Assembly (NCBI GenBank): GCA_963767475.1
Contig: CAVYEI010000005.1
Coordinates: forward strand, 124,001 to 188,000
DNA: 64,000 nucleotides
Reading direction: 5' to 3'
Source of the DNA: WHSW01 sp963767475
Lineage (GTDB): Bacteria; Actinomycetota; Thermoleophilia; Solirubrobacterales; 70-9
The notes beneath the pieces were generated by a model. It saw only the letters and a list, made by a program, of their open reading frames with translations, was not told the DNA's origin and ran no database searches. Within the stretch, counting starts at the first letter, position 1; each line of letters begins with the position of its first letter. Shown here piece by piece: positions 35,697 through 42,766 of the stretch. The position numbers were made by a program, and so were the translations under genes.

Positions 35697-36412
35697 GCGC
35701 TCGACCGGCTCTCCGCACGCGGGTTGCCTGGCTGGTTCGAGACATCGGCTATTTCAAGGCGCCGCTGTTGGCATCGGCGCTGCGCAAACGCTGGACGCTG
35801 ATCCGCAATCCGCACGCCACGGTCGAGTTCGGCCGCGACACCTACGTCGGGCCGGGGTTCAGCCTCCACATTCCCGAGGGCGGCAGCTTCATCGCCGGGC
35901 CGGGGTGTGAGTTTCGGCGCGGGTTTCGCTGCGAGCTCGGGGCCGGGGGAGAGCTGCGGATCGGGGGCGGGTCGATCTTCACCAGCTACACGCTGATCCA
36001 GTGCAGCACCACGATCCGGATCGGGGAGCGCTGCATCTTCGGCCAGTCCTCGCAGATCGTCGACGGCAACCACAGATTCCGCGACCTGACCAAGCCGATG
36101 CTCGAGCAGGGCTATGACTTTCGCGAGGTGACGATCGCCGACGACGTCAGCACGATGACCAAGTGCACGATCATCGCCGACATCGGTACGCGAACGTTCG
36201 TCGGCGCCAACTCCGTCGTCACCCGTGACCTGCCCCCCTACGTCGTCGCGGTGGGCTCGCCGGCGAAGCCGATCGACTACTTCGGCCCGCCGGGCGGCGA
36301 GCCGCCGGGGTTGAGCCCGTCGAGCTCGGCGACCAGCGGCGACGCCTCGCCGGACTCGGCGTCGGAGTCCGCCTCCGACCAGGCGGCGAGGAAGTCCGGC
36401 GCCAGCTCCTGA
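35693..36412 (+). CDS. left-handed beta-helix acyltransferase (WcaF/Maa type)
   Basis: 239 residues from TTG 35693 overlapping the methyltransferase stop. Hexapeptide repeats run through the middle (YVGPGFSLHIPEGG, IRIGERCIFGQSSQIVDGNHRF, VTIADDVSTMTKCTIIADIG, TFVGANSVVTRDLPPYVVAVGSPAKPI). The likely catalytic His is in DGNHRF. It O-acetylates a sugar using acetyl-CoA. The last 45 residues (Ser/Ala/Asp rich) are an odd tail because they lie antisense to the end of the convergent GT2 gene; the 136-base overlap is the longest in the window. Confidence 0.86.
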   Translation: MSARPALRTRVAWLVRDIGYFKAPLLASALRKRWTLIRNPHATVEFGRDTYVGPGFSLHIPEGGSFIAGPGCEFRRGFRCELGAGGELRIGGGSIFTSYTLIQCSTTIRIGERCIFGQSSQIVDGNHRFRDLTKPMLEQGYDFREVTIADDVSTMTKCTIIADIGTRTFVGANSVVTRDLPPYVVAVGSPAKPIDYFGPPGGEPPGLSPSSSATSGDASPDSASESASDQAARKSGASS

Positions 36413-37299
36413 CGGTAGTAGAGGTCGGCACTCACCCAGACCCGCTCGCCGATCACCGGCATGCCCGGCGGCACCCAGCGCGTGAGCGCCCGACCGCGCC
36501 CGTTCGCCGGCCCGCCCTCGAACGCCGTGCTGAACAGACTGTGGAAGAACGGCGGCACCTCCGGGTGGACGCGGACGAACTCGCGCTCGGAGACCGCGAG
36601 CCGGCGCACCCGCCGCTTGAAGAACTCGAGGTCGTACTCGCGCAGGTGCTCGACCACGGCGTCGCGGTTGTAGAACACCCGCAGCCCGAGCGGCCGGGCG
36701 CGGGCGGCGAGGTCGAGATCCTCGTAGCCGTAGGGAAATCGCTGCTCGTCGAAGCCGCCGAGCCGCTCCAGCATCGCCCGCTTGACCGAGATGTTGGCGC
36801 TGTAGAAGCGCCCCCAGCCGGCGTCGATGCCGCGGATCGAGGGGTAGTCGAACTGGATCCCCTGATCGAGCCAGCGCATGAACGGCGTCACCGTCACCGC
36901 CCGCGCCCAGCGCACGTGGCCGAGCACGGCGAGCATCTCGTCGGGGCTTCGGCGGTGCCACTCGAGGTGCTCGCGGATCAGGCTCGGCTGGGGCAGGGTG
37001 TCGTTGTCGATGAACAGGACCAGTGGGGAGCCGGCGGCATGCCAGCCCGCGTTGCGGTTCGCCGACGCTCCCGGCACCCCGCCGGTGAGCAGGCGAAGCG
37101 GGTAGGCGCGCTCGCCGGCCGCCGCCTCGGCGGCCGCCGGGTCGGGATCGCCGCAGTCGATCACGACGACGACCTCGAACGGTTCCTCGGTGTCCTGCTC
37201 GCCAAGGTGATCGAGCACCGCCGCGAGGCCGTCGGGATTGCCGTAGCTGGGGATGACGACGCTGAGCCGGGGCTCTATGGAGCGGGTTGGGCCGGACAC
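36277..37299 (-). CDS. GT2 glycosyltransferase
   Basis: 340 residues from GTG 37299, chosen because TAGGTT ends 7 nt upstream; a longer frame exists but looks non-coding. RLSVVIPSYGNPDGLAAVLD, VVIDCGDPDPAAAEA, ASANRNAGWHAAG and VLFIDNDTLPQPSL form the donor site. SANISVKRAMLERLGGFDE and YGYEDLDLAARA are the acceptor side. The C-terminal part after YYRQELAPDFLAAW is antisense to the acyltransferase tail. Sugar specificity unknown. Confidence 0.88.
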   Translation of the reverse strand: MSGPTRSIEPRLSVVIPSYGNPDGLAAVLDHLGEQDTEEPFEVVVVIDCGDPDPAAAEAAAGERAYPLRLLTGGVPGASANRNAGWHAAGSPLVLFIDNDTLPQPSLIREHLEWHRRSPDEMLAVLGHVRWARAVTVTPFMRWLDQGIQFDYPSIRGIDAGWGRFYSANISVKRAMLERLGGFDEQRFPYGYEDLDLAARARPLGLRVFYNRDAVVEHLREYDLEFFKRRVRRLAVSEREFVRVHPEVPPFFHSLFSTAFEGGPANGRGRALTRWVPPGMPVIGERVWVSADLYYRQELAPDFLAAWSEADSDAESGEASPLVAELDGLNPGGSPPGGPK

Positions 37300-37306
37300 G
37301 CGCCGC

Positions 37307-37312
37307 AACCTA
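37307..37312 (-). promoter_or_regulatory. -10 hexamer TAGGTT of the GT2 gene at 37299
   Basis: TAGGTT on the minus strand ends 7 nt before GTG 37299 and decides that start. Confidence 0.55.
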
Positions 37313-37349
37313 CAGGTGCGAACCGGCGCATCCGCCAGGGCGCTCGGTT

Positions 37350-37355
37350 TACCCT
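37350..37355 (+). promoter_or_regulatory. -10 hexamer TACCCT of the acyltransferase gene at 37362
   Basis: TACCCT ends 6 nt before GTG 37362 within a 62-base divergent gap. Confidence 0.5.
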
Positions 37356-37361
37356 GCCGGC

Positions 37362-38054
37362 GTGGGCGCGGTAAGGAGGAAGCTCGGCTCGCAGCTGGGG
37401 CGGGTGATCGATGAGCCGATGCGTCGGGTCGCGCTCGAGGCACGGCTGAAGCGACCGTGGCGGACGCTCAGGTTCCGCTCCTTCGGCGAACGCTCGGTTC
37501 TCCACCGGCCCGACTGGGTCTACGGGCCGCACGTGATCGAGATCGGCTCGGACGTGATCATCCTTCCCCACATCTGGCTCTCGGCCGAGCGGCAGACGTG
37601 GAACACCGACCGGCCGGCAATCGAGATCGGCGACGGGGTCGGGATCCGCCCCTACTGCACGCTGAGCGCGGCGCAGTCGATCGTGATCGAGGACAACGTC
37701 GTCCTCAGCGCCTTCACGACCGTGGTCGACTCCAACCACACCTTCGACGGCCCGAGCGAGAACGTGCTCTGGAACCCGCTCAGCTCGGCCCCGGTGCGGA
37801 TCGGTCGCGGGACTTGGGTCGGCGAGCGGGTCGCGGTGCTCGCCGGGGCGCAGATCGGCCGCTTCTGCATGATCGGCGCCAACAGCGTCGTCAACGGGGA
37901 GATCCCCGACCACTCGGTCGCCGTCGGCAGCCCCGCACGCGTGGTCGGCTCGACCGCCGACTCCGAGGCCGTGCGCGCCGCGACCGAGCGCGCGACGTCC
38001 GCTTCGGCGCCGTTCATCGGCCGAACGACCGCCGGCGCCGCAGCGCCGCGCTGA
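37362..38054 (+). CDS. left-handed beta-helix acyltransferase
   Basis: 230 residues from GTG 37362. Hexapeptide-repeat strands are IEIGSDVIILPHIWLS, IEIGDGVGIRPYCTLSA, IVIEDNVVLSAFTTVVDSNHTF and VRIGRGTWVGERVAVLAGAQ. IGRFCMIGANSVVNGEIPDHSVAVGSPARVV is the conserved coenzyme A end. The His in DSNHTF is the likely base. It resembles serine/colanic-acid-type O-acetyltransferases and probably decorates the surface glycan. It is the second such gene, 1.7 kb from the first. Confidence 0.87.
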   Translation: MGAVRRKLGSQLGRVIDEPMRRVALEARLKRPWRTLRFRSFGERSVLHRPDWVYGPHVIEIGSDVIILPHIWLSAERQTWNTDRPAIEIGDGVGIRPYCTLSAAQSIVIEDNVVLSAFTTVVDSNHTFDGPSENVLWNPLSSAPVRIGRGTWVGERVAVLAGAQIGRFCMIGANSVVNGEIPDHSVAVGSPARVVGSTADSEAVRAATERATSASAPFIGRTTAGAAAPR

Positions 38055-38077
38055 GCAGACCTGACTCCGAGATCCCG

Positions 38078-38105
38078 GTTACAACCTTGCGGGTGCGATT
38101 AGGCT
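38078..38105 (+). promoter_or_regulatory. promoter of the MFS gene: GTTACA - 16 nt - TAGGCT
   Basis: A -35-like GTTACA (38078-38083) stands 16 nt from TAGGCT (38100-38105), which ends 7 nt before GTG 38113. This is the only leaderless candidate here with a plausible -35. Confidence 0.5.
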
Positions 38106-38112
38106 CCGCGCC

Positions 38113-39363
38113 GTGACGGGTGGCGAGCAGCGGGTGGCGATCTCGCGGGTCCTGCCCCTGTACCTGGTCGTGTTCATCGGTTTCCTCGGCTACAGCCTGA
38201 TGATCACCGTGTTCACGCCGCTGATCCTCAGCGACGACGGGGAGCTACTCGCTGCGGGCGCCTCGACCTCGCAGCGGACGCTGGTACTCGGCATCCTGCT
38301 CGCCCTATACCCGCTCGCCCAATTCCTCGGCTCGCCGATCATGGGGGCACTCTCGGACCGCTTCGGCCGCCGGCGGGTGCTTCTGATCTCGCTCGTCGCC
38401 AGCACCTTCTGCTACGCGCTGATCGCTTTCGCCCTGCACGAGAACAGCCTCGGTCTGCTGATGGTCGCCTGCTCTCTCGCCGGCCTCTCGGAGGCCAACA
38501 TCGCGATCGCCCAGAGCGCTATAGCCGACGTTGCGACGCCGGTCCAGCGCGGTCGGCTGTTCGGCTATGTCTATCTCAGCTCCAGCCTCGCCTACGTCGT
38601 TGGGCCGCTCGCCGGCGGCAAGCTCGCGGATCCGAGCCTGGTCTCGTGGTTCGGCTACCCGACTCCATTCTGGGCGGTCGCGGTACTCCTAGGGGCGACG
38701 ATCGCAGTCACCTGGGTCAGCTTCCGCGAGACCCACCGACCCTCGGCCGAGGCGGTGGTCAGCGCCTGGGGGGCGTTCGCCAACATCGGCAGGGCGTTCG
38801 CCCCCGGGCCGATCAGGACCCTGTTCGCCGCCAACTTCGTCCTCTACCTGGCGATCTTCGGGTTCTTTCGCGTCTACCCGATGTACCTGGTCGACCACTT
38901 CGGCATGGATGTCTCCGAGGAGTCGGAGTTCATCGCCTGGGTCGCCGTGCCGATCGTGATCGCCAACCTCGGCCTCGTGGCGATGCTCTCGCGTCGCTTG
39001 GCGCCTCGGCAGATGGCGGTCCGCTTCGGCACCCTGCTCGGGGTCTTCTTAGCCGTGGTCGTGATTCCGCGACCGCAGGGATTCCTGTGGCTGACACTCG
39101 CAGCCTGCGCGCTGGCCCTCGCCGTCTGCCTGCCGGCGATGGCGGCGATGATCTCCGCCGCGGTCGACGACCGCGAGCAGGGCAGCGCCCTTGGCGCCAA
39201 CCAATCGCTCCAGGTCGGCGCCGAGGGTCTCTCGGGCCTCGCGGGCGGCGGCCTCGCCGCGGTCTCGACCAGCCTGCCCCTCCCAGCGATGGCCGTGCTC
39301 GCCTTCGTCGGCTCCGCAATGCTCACCAGGCCGGCGGCGCGAGCGGCGGCGGCCGACCCCTGA
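38113..39363 (+). CDS. MFS transporter (TetA/DHA1-like)
   Basis: 416 residues, 12 predicted membrane helices. The motif A loop between helices 2 and 3 is GSPIMGALSDRFGRRRVLL, the diagnostic proton-antiporter signature. The helix 4-5 part EANIAIAQSAIADV and the motif C-like AYVVGPLAGG agree with drug:H+ antiporters. Substrate unknown; it may export a small molecule. Codon use is slightly less G/C-biased than in the neighbours (several cta, tta and ata codons), a weak sign of later acquisition. Confidence 0.9.
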   Translation: MTGGEQRVAISRVLPLYLVVFIGFLGYSLMITVFTPLILSDDGELLAAGASTSQRTLVLGILLALYPLAQFLGSPIMGALSDRFGRRRVLLISLVASTFCYALIAFALHENSLGLLMVACSLAGLSEANIAIAQSAIADVATPVQRGRLFGYVYLSSSLAYVVGPLAGGKLADPSLVSWFGYPTPFWAVAVLLGATIAVTWVSFRETHRPSAEAVVSAWGAFANIGRAFAPGPIRTLFAANFVLYLAIFGFFRVYPMYLVDHFGMDVSEESEFIAWVAVPIVIANLGLVAMLSRRLAPRQMAVRFGTLLGVFLAVVVIPRPQGFLWLTLAACALALAVCLPAMAAMISAAVDDREQGSALGANQSLQVGAEGLSGLAGGGLAAVSTSLPLPAMAVLAFVGSAMLTRPAARAAAADP

Positions 39364-39553
39364 TCTGCGCACCACTCACAGCCGCCGCGTGAACCTCGAC
39401 AGCCCCGCGCCGGTGGTATTCGCGCAAAGCAGCACTGGGCGCGCCGCGCCCTACCACGGAGCACGGTTGTCGCTCGATTTGCCGAATCGGTGCGGGCCCC
39501 TCGGCCTGAGCTGCGAACATGCGCGACGTTCGGGTTTCGACTCAGGAGGAACG

Positions 39554-40813
39554 ATGCGTCGATACGTGTGGTCCGTCGTGGCAGTCCTCGCGCTCGCGGC
39601 AGCAAGCCCTGCCGGCGCGACGTTCCCCGGCGCCAACGGACCGCTCGTCTTCTCCGGGGTGGACGGCGCGAGTCACACCGTGCAGGTCTACAGAATGGCG
39701 CCTGCCGGCCAGGCTCCCACGCAGCTGACCGCGCCGATTGGGAGTGTCTTCAACGAATGCCCGTCGTGGTCGGCGGACGGGCGCCTGATCTACTTCAACA
39801 GCCTTGATCGCTCGACGATCAACCCGGCGCACATCTTCCGCATCGACGCAACCGGCGGTTCACGCACGCTCGCCGATGATCCGAGTGCGCCGACCCATCT
39901 CTGCCCTTCGGTCAGTCGAACCGGGGCACGGATCACGGCGATGGAGTACGCGGACAACGGCAGCGAGGGGATCATCAGCATGCGGCCGGACGGCAGCGAC
40001 CGGCAGATCGTCGCCACCGCAGCCGCGAATCAGGACGACTACGCCCCGCACTTCGCACCCGCCGACTCCCGCATCCTGTTCAACCAGGTGACGTGGGACG
40101 GGCAGAACATCCAGCGCTCAGACCTGCTGATCGTCAACCCGCCAGGCCAGCCACAGAACATCACGGGAAACGGCAGCGACCTCTATTTCTCCCCTACGTG
40201 GGCGCCCGACGGAAGCACGGTCCTTGCGGTACGCGGTGCGGCCGAGGACGAGATCGTCCGGATGAGCGCCGCCGGTAACAACGTCCGCATGCTCGTCAAG
40301 GTGCCAGGCGCAACGCTGTCGAGCCCGACGTTCTCGCCCGACGGCTCGAAGATCGCCTATACCCAATGCGTGGGCGACTGCGGCGATCCGAGCCTGCAGG
40401 GCACGGGCTCTCTTTGGGTCATGAACGCCGACGGGTCGGACGTGCAGCAGATCCTGGCCCAGGCAACCGCTGGCGTGCAGCCCGATGGAAGCCTCGACTG
40501 GGGAGTGGGCGCGCCGCTGCGCTGCCTTGGCCAGCCGGCGACGATGGTCGTTCCGACAGGGGCCCGACCCACGCGCGGCACGCGCGGCGATGACGTGATC
40601 GTCGGCTCCAAGGGGGCCGACCGCATCTCCTCCGGTCGCGGCCGTGACCTCGTCTGCAGTCGCGGGGGCGACGACCGGGTGAGCACGGGCGCGGGCGCGG
40701 ACAGAGTGTCCGCCGGGTCTGGTGATGACCGCGTCAACTGCGGAGCGGGCCGCGACCGCGCCCGCGGCGATGGGACCGACCGGCTGAGCCGCTGCGAAAG
40801 TGGCCGCAGCTAG
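39554..40813 (+). CDS. secreted PD40/TolB-like beta-propeller protein with RTX-like tail
   Basis: 419 residues with a textbook AGGAGG five bases before ATG 39554, unlike the leaderless neighbours. A signal peptide (VWSVVAVLALAAASPAGA) is followed by WD40-like PD40 repeats (CPSWSADGRLIYFNS, APHFAPADSRILFN, SPTWAPDGSTVLAV, SPTFSPDGSKIAYT). From about residue 345 come eight degenerate Ca-binding nonapeptides (GTRGDDVIV, GAGADRVS, GSGDDRVN, GAGRDRAR). Probably exported and calcium-stabilised; ligand unknown. Lower GC3 than neighbours suggests another history or weaker codon selection. Confidence 0.85.
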   Translation: MRRYVWSVVAVLALAAASPAGATFPGANGPLVFSGVDGASHTVQVYRMAPAGQAPTQLTAPIGSVFNECPSWSADGRLIYFNSLDRSTINPAHIFRIDATGGSRTLADDPSAPTHLCPSVSRTGARITAMEYADNGSEGIISMRPDGSDRQIVATAAANQDDYAPHFAPADSRILFNQVTWDGQNIQRSDLLIVNPPGQPQNITGNGSDLYFSPTWAPDGSTVLAVRGAAEDEIVRMSAAGNNVRMLVKVPGATLSSPTFSPDGSKIAYTQCVGDCGDPSLQGTGSLWVMNADGSDVQQILAQATAGVQPDGSLDWGVGAPLRCLGQPATMVVPTGARPTRGTRGDDVIVGSKGADRISSGRGRDLVCSRGGDDRVSTGAGADRVSAGSGDDRVNCGAGRDRARGDGTDRLSRCESGRS

Positions 40814-40834
40814 GCACCGCCTAGAGCGCCGGCC

Positions 40835-40981
40835 CTACTCCCGCCGCCCCACGTGAACCTTGCCGGGTGCTGTGACCTCGATCTTGATGTGCCGGGGCTG
40901 CTTTGCCTGACTCCAACCGGCGACCAAGAACGCGACCGGCGCCGTTGCCGTAAGCGCGGCGACCGGAACGAAACGCGTCAC
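40835..40981 (-). CDS. possible 48-residue single-pass membrane or secreted peptide
   Basis: On the minus strand GTG 40981 opens a 48-residue frame. It begins with a hydrophobic segment (VTRFVPVAALTATAPVAFLV) and continues AGWSQAKQPRHIKIEVTAPGKVHV before GRRE and a stop. The hydrophobic start followed by a beta-strand-like tail resembles a real small exported protein rather than random GC-rich sequence. There is no good ribosome site or -10 and no recognised family. It lies in the 271-base gap between the propeller gene and the next methyltransferase. Confidence 0.4.
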   Translation of the reverse strand: MTRFVPVAALTATAPVAFLVAGWSQAKQPRHIKIEVTAPGKVHVGRRE

Positions 40982-41068
40982 GCGACCCAGATGCCCTGGG
41001 GTCGCAGCGCCGTCGGCGCAAGGAGCGGTTTCCGAACGCCCTCTAAGCGGAGAAGGGGAACGCGCAGC

Positions 41069-41074
41069 TAGCCT
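41069..41074 (+). promoter_or_regulatory. -10 hexamer TAGCCT of the methyltransferase gene at 41085
   Basis: TAGCCT ends 10 nt before ATG 41085; spacing is slightly long for a fully leaderless start. Confidence 0.4.
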
Positions 41075-41084
41075 CGGCCCGCAG

Positions 41085-41840
41085 ATGGCCGCCGCCGATC
41101 CGATCCGTCCCGACCCGGCCCGCGAACGGGCGGAGCTCGAGGCCTACCTCGGCTCGAGCTTCGAGATCGATCGCCTGCAGCGATATGAGGAGCAGCTCGA
41201 CCGAGAGTTCGAGGGTGTCGCCGACGAGGCCGCGTTCTACCGCGGCTCCGAGGGCTACCTCTACAACCTGACCGCGTTCGCGATCACCGAGACCAAGCTG
41301 CCGTATATACACGAGCTTCAGCGTCTCGCCGAGCCCGGCGCCCGGATCCTCGACTACGGCTGCGGGATCGGCTCCGACGGCCTGCTGCTGCTCGAGGCCG
41401 GGTACGCGGTCGAGTTCGCCGACTTCGACAACCCCAGCGTCGAGTACCTGCGCTGGCGGCTGCGGCGGCGCGGTCTGGAGGCGCCGATCCACGACCTCGA
41501 CCGCGGCGTACCGGGCGGCTTCGACCTCGCCTACGCCTTCGACGTGATCGAGCACGTCGACGACCCGTACGAGTTCCTCGCCGAGCTCGAGTCGCGGGCC
41601 CGGATCGTGCTCGTCAACCTGCTCGAGCCCGAGCCCGGCGAGGATCCGGAGTTTCACCGCGAGCTGCCGATCGGCGCGATCGGCCGCCGGGCGTGCGCCG
41701 CCGGCCTGCGTGGCTACCGGATCCACCACGGCCGCTCGCACCTGGTCGCCTACGCCCCCGGCAAGGCGGGCGCCCTCGGCGTGCTTCGCGGACGGCTCGA
41801 GGTCGGCGCCGAGCGCCTGCGCCGCCGCCTGCGCCGCTAG
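41085..41840 (+). CDS. class I SAM methyltransferase
   Basis: 251 residues. An N-terminal helical part (AELEAYLGSSFEIDRLQRYE) is followed by motif I RILDYGCGIGSDGLLLLEAG, VEFADFDNPSVEYL and motif IV FDLAYAFDVIEHVDDPYEFL. The end is an Arg-rich helix. DVIEHVDDP is typical of methyltransferases found in glycan and natural-product loci. It is convergent with the next methyltransferase, the two stops overlapping by four bases (CTAG). Substrate unknown. Confidence 0.86.
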   Translation: MAAADPIRPDPARERAELEAYLGSSFEIDRLQRYEEQLDREFEGVADEAAFYRGSEGYLYNLTAFAITETKLPYIHELQRLAEPGARILDYGCGIGSDGLLLLEAGYAVEFADFDNPSVEYLRWRLRRRGLEAPIHDLDRGVPGGFDLAYAFDVIEHVDDPYEFLAELESRARIVLVNLLEPEPGEDPEFHRELPIGAIGRRACAAGLRGYRIHHGRSHLVAYAPGKAGALGVLRGRLEVGAERLRRRLRR

Positions 41841-42652
41841 CCCGGCTCGGTCGCGGTCGCGAACAGGTCGAAGATCGCCAGCCGCCGCAACAGCGGCAGC
41901 CTTGCCATCACCCGGTAGAGGCGCTTCGCCCGCTCGTCGGGGACGAAGTCGGTGTAGACCCAGCGCCCGAGCTCGACCCGTACGCCGTCGAATCCGGCAT
42001 CGCGCAGCGCCTCGGCGAGCGATCGGCGGGTCAGCTCGTTGACGTGCATCTCGATCTCGTCGGGCTTGCGCGGGTTCTGCTGCCAGCGGCGAGCCCTGCC
42101 GGGGCGCGCCCGGCGCTGGATCCGGTAGGTGAGCTCGTAGACGGTCGCGTTCGGGGCGGTGTGGATGAACATGCGCCCGCCCGGCCGCAGCGCCCTGCGA
42201 GCCTGGGCGAGCGAGTCGGCGAGCTCGGCCGCGGTCAGATGCTCGACCACGTCGAGCATCGTCACCAGGTCGAAGACGCCGTCGTCTACCGGCAGCCGCC
42301 GCGCGTCCGCCAGCGCCGCCCGCGCGCCGGGCGGGTTGCCGGCCTGCTCCAGCGTCGTCTGCGCGAGCTCGATCGCCGCCGGCGAGTAGTCGATCCCGAC
42401 CGCCTCGGCGGCTCCCATGCGGATCGCCGCCGGCAGCAGGTCGCCGCGCCCGGTGCCGAGGTCGAGCACCCGCTCGCCGTTTTTCAGCCCGGCGCGAGTG
42501 AGCATGCCCGCATACAGGCCGGAGACCTGAGCGCCGCCCGAGGCCCGCCATTCCTCCGCCCCCATGCAGCCGTGCAGGTAGTACTCGCGGTCGTATGCGT
42601 CCGCCGCGACCGCCGGTTCGGCAAGCTCCGGTTGCCCAGTCCCGGTCCCCAC
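41837..42652 (-). CDS. class I SAM methyltransferase (UbiG/Methyltransf_11 type)
   Basis: 271 residues from GTG 42652, which TAGGCT precedes by 7 nt. The N-terminal YDREYYLHGCMGAEEW resembles the start of many glycan-locus methyltransferases. Motif I is RVLDLGTGRGDLLPAAIRMG, strand 2 ends AVGIDYSPAAIELA, and motif IV is DLVTMLDVVEHLTAAEL with LRPGGRMFIHTAPN. The C-terminus has RLPLLRRLAIFDLFA. Probably methylates a glycan or lipid intermediate; this rests on context. Confidence 0.87.
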   Translation of the reverse strand: MGTGTGQPELAEPAVAADAYDREYYLHGCMGAEEWRASGGAQVSGLYAGMLTRAGLKNGERVLDLGTGRGDLLPAAIRMGAAEAVGIDYSPAAIELAQTTLEQAGNPPGARAALADARRLPVDDGVFDLVTMLDVVEHLTAAELADSLAQARRALRPGGRMFIHTAPNATVYELTYRIQRRARPGRARRWQQNPRKPDEIEMHVNELTRRSLAEALRDAGFDGVRVELGRWVYTDFVPDERAKRLYRVMARLPLLRRLAIFDLFATATEPG

Positions 42653-42659
42653 GGGCGGC

Positions 42660-42665
42660 AGCCTA
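42660..42665 (-). promoter_or_regulatory. -10 hexamer TAGGCT of the methyltransferase gene at 42652
   Basis: TAGGCT on the minus strand ends 7 nt before GTG 42652. Confidence 0.55.
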
Positions 42666-42754
42666 GCTGGCCGACCAACCAGACGGCCCCGGTAGCCCTC
42701 AGGGGCGCCGTTGGCAGGTACTCGCGAACCGGCGTCGGCGCAATCCGGCGCTGG

Positions 42755-42760
42755 TACCGT
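42755..42760 (+). promoter_or_regulatory. -10 hexamer TACCGT of the flippase gene
   Basis: TACCGT ends 6 nt before ATG 42767; no Shine-Dalgarno. Confidence 0.5.
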
Positions 42761-42766
42761 GGCCCG

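Noticed and set aside
35333..36961. 542-codon minus-strand frame
   Set aside because: It overlaps a methyltransferase, an acyltransferase and a GT2 gene with strong motifs; its own translation is low complexity.
39364..39553. 190-base gap before the propeller gene searched for a small gene
   Set aside because: Only short frames without motifs are present; the Shine-Dalgarno at its end is the one supported element.
40810..40824. Perfect hairpin CTAGGC-ACC-GCCTAG at the end of the propeller gene
   Set aside because: The loop is only three bases and no T tract follows; too weak to call a terminator.
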